Translations under genes and position numbers: made by a program
Notes under the pieces: model-generated
Databases searched by the model: none
Told to the model about the DNA's origin: nothing
Seen by the model: the letters and a program-made list of their open reading frames with translations, nothing else
Origin: Acetobacteraceae bacterium
GTDB taxonomy: Bacteria > Pseudomonadota > Alphaproteobacteria > Acetobacterales > Acetobacteraceae
DNA: 38,950 nt
Assembly (NCBI GenBank): GCA_003151425.1
Contig: PLXO01000087.1
Location: 1 to 38,950 of the forward strand
Direction of reading: 5' to 3'
Shown: piece after piece, positions 32,378-38,950 of the stretch
Layout of the letters: every line of letters begins with the position of its first letter
How positions within the stretch are numbered: the stretch's first letter is position 1

Positions 32378-32395
32378 GTGATGGCTCCGTCGCTG

Positions 32396-32459
32396 TCCGC
32401 TGCTTGTCCGGTCCGCTGTTGGCCCGGTCCACTGACGGCCGGGTCCGTTGCTGACCCGG
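32396..32459. repeat. 16-bp intergenic tandem array (4 units)
   Basis: Four 16-bp units close to TCCGCTGTTGGCCCGG at 32396, 32412, 32428 and 32444, with a partial fifth. It lies between the cupin start and the kinase-like stop. The unit is not a multiple of three, unlike the arrays inside genes. Confidence 0.88.
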
Positions 32460-32496
32460 TCGCTGCGTGCAGTGTCGGAGCGCGCGGCGCGGCTTG

Positions 32497-33366
32497 TCAA
32501 ACCGCGGCAGCCACCAGTATCGCGGCAGCGGGGGCGCGCTCGGGCGCGGTCGGCGCGGCCCGCATCAGGCGGCTGATCGGGAGTTCGAGCGTCACTCGCG
32601 CGCCGACCGACGGCACCGCCTCGACCAACAGCGCGCCGCCATGCGCTTCCATCAGCACCCGCGCCAGTGCCAGCCCGAGGCCAAGACCGCGACTGTCGGC
32701 ACGGCCGCGCTCGCCGGCGCCGAGGGTCGCGGCCAGCCCATTGCCCTCATCGGCGACGATCAGCGCGAACCGGTCTGCGCCGATCGCGAGCGTGATGTCG
32801 ATCCAATCGTCGTGGCGCGAGAAACGCGCAGCGCTGCCCAGCACGCGCGCCAGGATCTGCGCCATGGCGCGCCGATCCGCGATCAGCTCGATCCCGTCGA
32901 TCTCCGGCGGCAGGCGCCAGTGGCGCCTGCCGGGTTCAAGGCTGGCCTGCACCGCCGCGACGGCGTCGATCAGCAGTGTGGCCAGGCTTGTCCGCTCCTC
33001 CCGCAGCACGCGGCTGGCGGCGTCGGCCAGCGCGTGGTGCTGCAAGTCGTCGGCCAGATCGAGCAATTGTCGGGCGATGGCACCAATTGTCACTCCGGTC
33101 GTCGCCCCCGTCGGCGCACCACCGCCGTTCGCGCCCAGCCGGTCGGCGTGACCGAGCAGGGTCGTGGCCGGACCGCGCAGCTCAATCGCCGCCAGGTGCA
33201 GCGTGCGTACCGCGGCGGACGCGTCATCGCGCGCCTGGTCGCGCTCCGCCCTGGCGGCGAGCAGGGCACGAAGCTGCCGGCGGCCGTCGGTGATGCCGGC
33301 GGCCACGATCGCGCCAATCAGCAGCGCCGCGGCCAGACCTGGCAGAAACATGGGGCCCAGTTCCAT
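32497..33366 (-). CDS. Histidine-kinase-like protein lacking the H-box histidine
   Basis: 289 residues from the ATG at 33366. One N-terminal TM helix (MFLPGLAAALLIGAIVAAGI) precedes a short coiled coil and a HisKA-like helix pair, AAIELRGPATTLLGHADRL. In canonical kinases the position before Glu is His (SHELR); here it is Ile61. The ATPase domain is present: DEGNGLAA (G1) and SRGLGLGLALARVLMEAHGG (G2); the N-box is degenerate (LARVLGSAARFSR). It may be a pseudokinase, or phosphorylate a nearby residue such as His57 or His73. No response regulator is adjacent. Confidence 0.75.
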   Translation of the reverse strand: MELGPMFLPGLAAALLIGAIVAAGITDGRRQLRALLAARAERDQARDDASAAVRTLHLAAIELRGPATTLLGHADRLGANGGGAPTGATTGVTIGAIARQLLDLADDLQHHALADAASRVLREERTSLATLLIDAVAAVQASLEPGRRHWRLPPEIDGIELIADRRAMAQILARVLGSAARFSRHDDWIDITLAIGADRFALIVADEGNGLAATLGAGERGRADSRGLGLGLALARVLMEAHGGALLVEAVPSVGARVTLELPISRLMRAAPTAPERAPAAAILVAAAV

Positions 33367-33422
33367 GCGGCTGACCTTAGCCCAGGTCAACGCAAGGAAT
33401 GGTTAATCCGGACGGATTGGTC

Positions 33423-33725
33423 TCAGGCGGCCTTCGCGTCGCGCTTCGCCTGGGCCTTCTCGATCCGCCGCTTCAGGGCCAGAACGCCGGGCATCAACTG
33501 GCTGTTCCGCATGCCGAGCAGATAGGCGTCGATGCCGCCATTGTGCTCGATGGTGCGAATGGCACGGGTGCACAGGCGCAGCCGCACCGCCGACCCGAGC
33601 GCATCGGACAGCAGCGAGGTCTCCTGCAGGTTGGGCAGGAAACGGCGGCGAGTCCTGTTGTTGGCGTGGCTGACGTTGTTGCCGGCCAGCACGCCCTTGC
33701 CGGTGATCTCGCAACGGCGGGACAT
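33423..33725 (-). CDS. rpmB: 50S ribosomal protein L28
   Basis: 100 residues. [20 protein letters not shown] is the conserved N-terminus, followed by [13 protein letters not shown] and [20 protein letters not shown], which are typical of alphaproteobacterial L28. It is part of the large ribosomal subunit. It stands alone without rpmG, as in many alphaproteobacteria. The upstream open frame to 33872 runs into interspersed repeats and is not coding. Confidence 0.96.
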   Translation of the reverse strand: MSRRCEITGKGVLAGNNVSHANNRTRRRFLPNLQETSLLSDALGSAVRLRLCTRAIRTIEHNGGIDAYLLGMRNSQLMPGVLALKRRIEKAQAKRDAKAA

Positions 33726-33802
33726 GTCGGGAACCTCTGGGTGTCGGAAGGCGCGGGTTATGGCGAACGGGGCGGGTGGCGTCAAGCAGCGCAGGTGGGC
33801 AG

Positions 33803-33822
33803 CAGCAATTCTCACTCTGGAT
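33803..33822 (+). repeat. Interspersed short motif, copy 4
   Basis: CAGCAATTCTCACTCTGGAT, a degenerate copy of the motif at 10761-10780. It lies 26 bp before the palindromic element at 33848. Confidence 0.55.
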
Positions 33823-33847
33823 GGGCCGGTTCGGTTCGGGGCAAAGC

Positions 33848-33989
33848 AAGCAAGGTTCCACGCGGAGAACAACGGAGTTGGCGCAGAGGACCGCGGAGAA
33901 GGCAGAATGGCGCTACGCGCGAAGCGCCATGACTTCCCTTCTTCGCGGCCCCCCGCGGTTCTCCGCGATCTCCGCGTGGAACCTTGCTT
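33848..33989. repeat. Palindromic element, GCGGAG type, copy 2 (142 bp)
   Basis: Perfect 21-bp inverted ends: 33848-33868 and 33969-33989, beginning AAGCAAGGTTCCACGCGGAG. Inside, CGCGGAGAA/GGTTCTCCGCG segments and an ATGGCGCT / AGCGCCAT hairpin continue the symmetry, so almost the whole element can fold. It lies in the 445-bp gap (33726-34170) between rpmB and the oxidoreductase pseudogene; no gene is seen there. Confidence 0.92.
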
Positions 33990-34066
33990 TCTTACGGACG
34001 GTACAGATCTCGGACGGTTGCCGGCGTGCTGCCCATCGTGGTCCGGCGATCGATCAGCTTATGTCA

Positions 34067-34089
34067 CCCGCCCAAAATGCGAATCGCTG
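34067..34089 (-). repeat. Interspersed short motif, copy 5
   Basis: On the minus strand CAGCGATTCGCATTTTGGGC, related to the motif at 10761-10780. Together with copy 4 it flanks the palindromic element at 33848-33989 in inverted orientation. Confidence 0.5.
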
Positions 34090-34170
34090 GGTGGGCAGCG
34101 CCGGGTGGGCAAAGGTCCTGGCACCCTGACCGCTCCTCGCAGCCCAAGCCTGCCAGCGCGCGCGGTGAAG

Positions 34171-35146
34171 TCAGGTGATACGGAGCACGATCCGTCCGCC
34201 TGGACCGGCCAGAACGGCGCGATAGGCGGTCGGCGCCTGGTCCAGCCCGTACAAGGCCTCGTCGCGCACCTCGAACGGCTTGAGCTGTCCGCTGGCGAAG
34301 CCCGGCACCAGCTCGCGCAGCACCGCGGCACTCGCCCGGCTGTCGAGTGCCAGCGAGTCGATGCCCACGAACGTGTGGCGCCCGCGATAGAAGGCGAAGA
34401 TGTTGAACGTCACTTCGCGCTCGGGCGTGGAGATCAGGATCTGCCGCCCGCCGAGCGCCATCGCCTGGTTGGCGGCGGCGAAATAGGGACTGCCGACGGT
34501 GTTGTAGACGATGTCCGCCCCGTGCCCGCCGGTCGCCGCGCGAACCGCGCCGGCCACGTCGTCGTCGGCGTCGAGCGTGCGCACCGGCGCGCAGGTATGG
34601 CCGGGATAGAGCAAGTGGTGCCGCGTGACCGCGAACACAATGGCACCATGCATCGCGGCGATCTGCACCGCCGCCTGGCCGACGTGGCCGTTGGCGCCCA
34701 TGACCAGCACCACCTCATTCGGAAGCGGCAGGCCGGCGCGGCGCAGGCCCTCCTGCGCGGTGACGAACGGGACGCCGAGCGCACTGGCCTCCCGCAGCGT
34801 CATCGATGCCGGCAGGGGCACCACGGCGTCGCGCGGCAGCACCAGATGCGTGGCGTGCGTGCCGTCCCGGGTGATGCCAAGGTCGCCGCCCGAGCCGAAG
34901 ACAGGCTGTCCGATCAGATCAGGGGGGCCGTCGCGCACCACGCCGGCCCAGTCGCGGCCCGGCGTGCGCGGCCAGACCGCGTGCGCCATAGCGCCCAGCG
35001 TTGCCTTCACGTCTGGGATTCACCGCCGCGTAGTGGACCTCGACCAACACCTGGTCAGCGTCGTGGGGCAACGCCGGTTGCGGCTCGACGCGCAGGTCGA
35101 GCTCGTCGATCGACTCAGCCTTCCGCAGGACACGCAGGCGCGACAT
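34171..35146 (-). pseudogene. Quinone oxidoreductase (zinc-less MDR family), frameshifted
   Basis: The N-terminal part starts at the ATG at 35146 (MSRLRVLRKAESIDEL) and reads VLVEVHYAAVNPR, then leaves frame. The rest resumes in another frame at ~35010 (VKATLGAMAHAVWPRTPGRD) and continues to the stop at 34171. Family members read AVNPSDVKATLG here, so two bases appear to be missing around 35010-35017. VVLVMGANGHVGQAAVQIAA is the NADPH-binding site. Either a genuine recent pseudogene or a sequencing error; apart from the frameshift the sequence looks undecayed. Confidence 0.8.
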
Positions 35147-35208
35147 GGGGTGTATTTCCATTGGGGAAGCACCTGGCGTCAACCACGGTCCCCCCGCGGG
35201 GGAGGTTG

Positions 35209-35366
35209 CTCCGCGGCTCTCCGCGGTCCTCGGCGTTCTCCGCGTGGAACCTTGCTTGCGGCAGACCCAGCCGGTGCGGCCCCTCCAATCGGAGGCACCA
35301 TCGGAATGGTCACCCTTTCTTAAGGTTCCACGCGGAGAACGCCGAGGATCGCAGAAATCCGCGGAG
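35209..35366. repeat. Palindromic element, GCGGAG type, copy 3 (158 bp)
   Basis: The arms 35209-35253 and 35322-35366 match at 41 of 45 positions in inverted orientation, with the central-side 27 bp (CTCGGCGTTCTCCGCGTGGA and flanks) perfect. The 68-nt loop holds smaller hairpins (CCTCC/GGAGG). The right arm is read in frame into the following GxxExxY gene as FHAENAEDRR. Confidence 0.92.
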
Positions 35367-35403
35367 CCGAGACCCTGTTGCTGCAAAGCGCCTGACCGAG
35401 CGT

Positions 35404-35796
35404 GTGATTGGTTTGGCGATCGACGTGCATCGCCAACTCGGACCCGGGCTGCTCGAATCAATCTACGAGGAGTGCCTCTGCTTCGAGCTTGCCCAAGCCG
35501 GGATCCCCTTTCACCGTCAGGTCGCAATCCCGGTCGTCTATCGCGAGACACGCCTGGAGGCCGGGTTTCGCGCCGATATCCTGATCCCGCCCTCCCTCAT
35601 CCTGGAGATCAAATCTGTCGACGCCATCACGCGCGTCCACGAGGCGCAGCTCCTCACCTATCTCCGCATGAGCGGCTGCGAAGTCGGGCTGTTGCTGAAC
35701 TTCAACGTGCTTCGCCTGAAAGATGGGTTACGGCGCTACGTCTTGTCACGGCGCGCCGACTCGCTGCCCGCTACCCGCCCTCGATCTTCGGGATGA
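35404..35796 (+). CDS. GxxExxY family protein (PD-(D/E)XK nuclease-like)
   Basis: 130 residues from a GTG at 35404; the true start is unclear because no ATG precedes the domain and the frame is open back through the palindromic element (CTG at 35392 is another option). GPGLLESIYE is the family-naming motif. The nuclease-fold core is seen as GFRADILI followed by ILEIKSVDAI (Asp...Glu-x-Lys) and QLLTYLRMSG. Family proteins often have N-termini made of ENAEDRR-like repeat sequence, as here. Activity has not been established to my knowledge. It converges on, and overlaps by 26 bp, the MoaD-like gene. Confidence 0.8.
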   Translation: MIGLAIDVHRQLGPGLLESIYEECLCFELAQAGIPFHRQVAIPVVYRETRLEAGFRADILIPPSLILEIKSVDAITRVHEAQLLTYLRMSGCEVGLLLNFNVLRLKDGLRRYVLSRRADSLPATRPRSSG

Positions 35797-36031
35797 AGAA
35801 CACCTCCGCCCCGGGCTTCACCGGCTGGAAGTAGCCGACCTCGTGGAGCTCGCCGTCGATGGCGACGGTGGTCTCCTCCTCCAGGTGGTCGCCGAGGCCC
35901 GGGTAGAGCGCGTCCATCGCCTTGATGACGCCGCGCAGGGTCTTCGCCTCGATCGCGAACTCGGTCACGCCGCCGGTGTAGCGGCGGCTGAACCCGGTGG
36001 TGAAGACGACCCGCGCGGGTGCGTCGGACAT
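35771..36031 (-). CDS. MoaD/ThiS-family ubiquitin-like sulfur carrier
   Basis: 86 residues from the ATG at 36031 (MSDAPARVVFTTG). A beta-grasp fold is suggested by VTEFAIEAKTLRGVIKAMDA and VAIDGELHEVGYFQPVKPGA, and the chain ends in Gly-Gly (FFIPKIEGG), the residue pair adenylated and thiocarboxylated in MoaD/ThiS carriers. It lies downstream of the xanthine-dehydrogenase-type Mo subunit, separated by 186 bp containing a palindromic repeat. A role in sulfur transfer for the Mo cofactor or another pathway is inferred. Confidence 0.82.
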   Translation of the reverse strand: MSDAPARVVFTTGFSRRYTGGVTEFAIEAKTLRGVIKAMDALYPGLGDHLEEETTVAIDGELHEVGYFQPVKPGAEVFFIPKIEGG

Positions 36032-36076
36032 GCCGCTCCTCTCGCCGCTCTGTCTGGGATTGGTTACCCGCTTTGT

Positions 36077-36183
36077 CGCTGTCATTGCGAGCGCAGCGAA
36101 GCAATCCCCAGGTACTTTGGCGCTATGTCTCCGGGGGCGCTATGTCTCCGGGAGGTTGCTTCGCTCCGCTCGCAATGACAGCG
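36077..36183. repeat. REP-like inverted repeat with 17-bp tandem in the loop
   Basis: The arms 36077-36104 and 36156-36183 match at 27 of 28 positions; each contains the common proteobacterial sequence TCATTGCGAGCG-AGCGAAGC. The loop holds two exact 17-bp copies of GGCGCTATGTCTCCGGG (36119-36135, 36136-36152). It lies between the Mo-subunit and MoaD-like genes and may end or stabilise transcripts. Confidence 0.92.
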
Positions 36184-36217
36184 GCGGCCAACGGGCCGAG
36201 CCGTCAGGTTCGCTCCG

Positions 36218-38506
36218 CTAGTCCGCGCCGGCTTCCAGCGCCGCCAGCACCTTCGGTGGAGACATCGGCAGCTCGGTCAGCCGCCGTCCGGTCGCCATCT
36301 CGATCGCATTGGCGATCGCCGCCATCGGCGGGCAGATGTTGACCTCGCCCACGCCCTTCGCGCCGTAGGGATGCGTCGGGTTCGGCACCTCGACCAGCAG
36401 CGCCTCGATCATCGGCAGGTCGGAGGCCACCGGGCAGCGGTAGTCCAGGAACCCGGCGTTATCCAGCAACCCCTTGGCGTTGTAGATGTATTCCTCGTTC
36501 AGCGCCCAGCCGATGCCCTGCGCCACGCCGCCCTGGATCTGGCCCTCGACGTAGCTTGGATGGATTGCGCGCCCGACATCCTGTGCGGCGACGAACCGCA
36601 GGATCGTCACCTGGCCGGTCTCCGGATCGACCTCGACATCGCAGAACTGGGTGGAGAACCCGGGCGCCTGCCCGCCGGCATTCACCGACGCCGCCGAGGT
36701 GATCGGCCCTCCCGTCGCCGCCGCCTTCGCCGCGATCGCCTTCAGCGACAGCGGCTCGAACTCGCCGACGTTGGAGCTGGCCGGCTTGGCGAACCCGTCC
36801 TCCCACACCACGCCCTCCGGATCGACGTCCCAGATCATCGCCGCACGCTTGCACAGGCTTTTGATCACCGCCTTGGACGCGTCGACCACCGCCGTGCCGG
36901 TCGCGAACGTCACCCGCGACCCACCGGTCACATGCGTGTAACCCACCGAGCCGGTGTCGGCGACGATCGCCTTCACCTGGTTGTAGTCCACGCCCAGCGT
37001 CTCGGCCGCCATGATCGCCATCGAGGCGCGCGACCCGCCGATGTCCGGGCTGCCGGTCGCCACCAGCACGGTGCCGTCGGCATTCACCTGCATCGTGGCG
37101 CTGGATTCGCCGCCGCCGTTGAACCAATAGCCCGAGGCCACGCCACGCCCCTGGTTCGGCCCCAGCTTCGCCTTGTAGCCGGGGTGGTTCAGCAGCGCCT
37201 GGATCGTCTCGACATAGCCGCCGTGCGCGTGCTTCGGCCCGGCCAAGGTCGGCGTGCCGATCTTGCAGGCGTTCTTCAGCCGCAGTTCCAGCGGGTCCAT
37301 GCCGATCTTCTTGGCGCACATGTCCAGCACGCTCTCGACCGCGAAGGCCGAGATCGGCGACCCCGGCGCGCGATACGCCGCCGACTTCGGCCGGTTGCTC
37401 ACCACGTCGTAGCCGACCGCGCGCGCGTTCGCGATGTCATACGGCGAGAAGGCGCACAGGCACCCGTTCATCACAGGCGAGCCGGGGAAGGCGCCCGCCT
37501 GGAACTTGAACAGCCCGTCCGCGGCAGTAATCTTGCCGTCCTTCGTCACGCCGATCTTCACCCACATCGACGAGCCCGAGGTCGGCCCGGTGCCCTTGAA
37601 CACATCCTCGCGCGTCATCTGGATGCGCACCGGGAAACCGGACTTCTTCGCCAGCAGCGTCGCCACCGGTTCCAGATACGTTACCGTTTTGCCGCCGAAG
37701 CCACCGCCGATCTCGGCCGCGTGCACCCGCAGGTTGCCGATCGGCATGCCGAGGATCTGCGCGGTCAGCGCGCGCATCTGGAAATGGCCCTGACTGGCGC
37801 TCCAGATTTCCGCCTGGCCGTCGGCCTCGCACCGCGCGGTGCAGGCGTGCGGCTCGATATAGGCCTGGTGCACCGCGGCGGTCTTGAACGCCTTCTCCAC
37901 GATCACGTCGGCCGCAGCGAACCCCGCGTCAAGGTCGCCCATCTTGAATTCGAGCCGCTTGGAGATGTTGGACGGCTTGGTCGGCGGCGGCTCGATACCT
38001 CGAGAAATCATGTTCTCGAACAGCAACGGCGCGTCGGGCGCCATCGCCTCGTCCACGTCGATGACGTGCGGCAGGACTTCGTACTCGACCTTGATCAGGT
38101 CCAGCGCCTGCTGCGCCACGCTCTCGCTGATCGCGGCGACACCGGCGACGGCGTGGCCCTCATACAACACCTTCTCGCGCGCCAGGATGTTGCGCGTGAT
38201 GTGCCAGAAGTTCTGCGCGACGCGCTCCGGGCCGATGTAGTCGAACTTCTGGTCCGGAAAGTCGGCCGAGGTGATGACAGCCCGCACGCCAGGCAGCGCG
38301 GCGGCCTTCGAGGTGTCGATCGACAGGATGCGCGCGTGCGCGTGCGGCGAGCGCAGGATCTTGCCGGTCAGCATGCCGGGCAGCGCGTAGTCGGCGCCGT
38401 ATTGCGCGCGGCCGGTGACCTTCGGCACGCCGTCGGGTCGGATCGGACGCGTGCCGACCCACTTGAAACGCTTGACCGAGTCGCTGACGATGACGGAATC
38501 GTTCAC
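36218..38506 (-). CDS. Xanthine dehydrogenase family molybdopterin-binding subunit
   Basis: 762 residues, full length, starting at the GTG at 38506 (VNDSVIVSDS); extensions upstream run into repeats. KVTGRAQYGADYALPGMLTG is the domain I signature; EIGGGFGGKT and SAAYRAPGSP are Mo-cofactor contacts; GAKGVGEVNICP contains the catalytic Glu near the C-terminus. Such subunits hydroxylate aromatic heterocycles, aldehydes or CO together with [2Fe-2S] and FAD subunits. Neither partner gene is adjacent on either side within the window, so the electron-transfer subunits lie elsewhere or beyond 38950. The substrate is not predictable. Confidence 0.9.
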   Translation of the reverse strand: MNDSVIVSDSVKRFKWVGTRPIRPDGVPKVTGRAQYGADYALPGMLTGKILRSPHAHARILSIDTSKAAALPGVRAVITSADFPDQKFDYIGPERVAQNFWHITRNILAREKVLYEGHAVAGVAAISESVAQQALDLIKVEYEVLPHVIDVDEAMAPDAPLLFENMISRGIEPPPTKPSNISKRLEFKMGDLDAGFAAADVIVEKAFKTAAVHQAYIEPHACTARCEADGQAEIWSASQGHFQMRALTAQILGMPIGNLRVHAAEIGGGFGGKTVTYLEPVATLLAKKSGFPVRIQMTREDVFKGTGPTSGSSMWVKIGVTKDGKITAADGLFKFQAGAFPGSPVMNGCLCAFSPYDIANARAVGYDVVSNRPKSAAYRAPGSPISAFAVESVLDMCAKKIGMDPLELRLKNACKIGTPTLAGPKHAHGGYVETIQALLNHPGYKAKLGPNQGRGVASGYWFNGGGESSATMQVNADGTVLVATGSPDIGGSRASMAIMAAETLGVDYNQVKAIVADTGSVGYTHVTGGSRVTFATGTAVVDASKAVIKSLCKRAAMIWDVDPEGVVWEDGFAKPASSNVGEFEPLSLKAIAAKAAATGGPITSAASVNAGGQAPGFSTQFCDVEVDPETGQVTILRFVAAQDVGRAIHPSYVEGQIQGGVAQGIGWALNEEYIYNAKGLLDNAGFLDYRCPVASDLPMIEALLVEVPNPTHPYGAKGVGEVNICPPMAAIANAIEMATGRRLTELPMSPPKVLAALEAGAD

Positions 38507-38950
38507 GGTGCCCTCGCTATTCTGAATCTGTCTTGGCCCAAGGGCGCAGGGTCGCGCAGCGGGCCGCCGATGGCAAGGGCTGGCGCCCGGCCCTCCCGGG
38601 GGATCGCATTCGGAACACGCCTGCCGCGTTGCTTTTTCACCTCGCCCGCACCGCGGGAGAGGTCGGATCGCGCGGCGATCCGGGTGAGGGTCTGCGGCCC
38701 GCACCGACCGATCCGCCTCCCGTTCCCCGGGGATTTTCCCCCACTCCGCCAGCCAGCAAGAATCCACCGCGGAGCACGCGGAGCGCGCGGAGAAGCATCG
38801 TCACCCACCGCCCGCCACTCCATCCCGCCGAAGCACATCCGCCACGCCCCCCCCCGCCCCGGCGGACCCCGGAGACCGACCCCATCCCCGCATCCACCCG
38901 CACCGTCTCACCACCGGGACAAGCGCCTACGGCGGTGCCACAAGTGCGAA
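38507..38950. other. Intergenic end of window, repeat-rich, no gene
   Basis: 444 bp upstream of the Mo-subunit gene. It contains a CGGATCG / CGATCCG hairpin (38664-38682) in a context typical of REP elements, a single GCGGAG-type arm (38755-38800), and a C-rich tract near 38850. Open frames here have repeat-derived composition. No promoter could be assigned. Confidence 0.6.
38755..38800 (+). repeat. GCGGAG-type repeat arm, copy 4
   Basis: AGCAAGAATCCACCGCGGAG followed by CACGCGGAGCGCGCGGAGAA. Nearly identical to the left arm at 6688-6713. No inverted partner is seen before the window ends. Confidence 0.8.

Noticed and set aside
32378..32500. N-terminal extension of the cupin protein
   Set aside because: It translates the 16-bp tandem array and overlaps the upstream kinase-like gene's stop; the ATG at 32377 is the natural start.
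33532..35796. A 754-codon plus-strand frame ending in the GxxExxY domain
   Set aside because: Most of it is antisense to rpmB and the oxidoreductase or consists of repeats; only the last ~135 codons have a real domain.

Overview
The window is high-GC DNA with alphaproteobacterial gene content. The closest feel is Acetobacteraceae/Rhodospirillales, judged from the RpoE/ChrR lipid cluster, the gene styles and the density of palindromic interspersed repeats. Taxonomy is an inference; there is no rRNA or tRNA in view. No CRISPR array, prophage structural gene or origin was seen.

Layout. 0-1.3 kb: the 3' end of a TonB-type protein and a DUF433/DUF5615 toxin-antitoxin pair. 1.6-6.7 kb (+): a TVP38-like membrane protein overlapping a MerA/Lpd-like flavoprotein, then a patatin-like lipase and an orphan sensor kinase. 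7.5-14.1 kb (-): two tightly overlapping gene blocks. The upstream block holds a ModA-like binding protein, cytochrome b561, a YedY-like molybdoenzyme and a DUF2064 transferase. The downstream block, after a 403-bp palindrome-filled gap, holds a membrane glycosyltransferase, a radical SAM/SPASM protein and a GT2. 14.2-15.4 kb: a Xre/RES toxin-antitoxin pair. 15.6-17.4 kb: htpG. 17.5-22.5 kb: an accessory segment bracketed by inverted ~100-bp repeats, with an IS1595-type transposase, a divergent DUF6471 gene and several unknown genes, some of them less GC-rich.

22.4-30.7 kb is the most coherent system. An ECF sigma factor and its ChrR-type zinc anti-sigma factor head a minus-strand operon of lipase, DUF1295 membrane protein, CFA-synthase-like methyltransferase and membrane protein. 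Divergently there is an FAD amine-oxidase-like protein, DUF1365, DUF6134 and a lipocalin. Both arms carry TGATCC-N18-TAT promoter-like elements, as expected for an autoregulated envelope/fatty-acid stress regulon like the Rhodobacter RpoE (singlet oxygen) regulon.

31-38.5 kb: a low-complexity protein, a cupin, a kinase-like protein lacking the H-box histidine, rpmB (L28), a frameshifted quinone oxidoreductase, a GxxExxY (PD-(D/E)XK-like) protein beside palindromic repeats, a MoaD-like protein and a lone xanthine-dehydrogenase-type Mo-binding subunit.

Two window-wide patterns stand out. First, there are many short degenerate tandem arrays; those inside genes have unit lengths divisible by three, and the clearest ones outside genes do not. 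Second, there are several families of large palindromic interspersed repeats, some of which supply coding sequence at gene ends.
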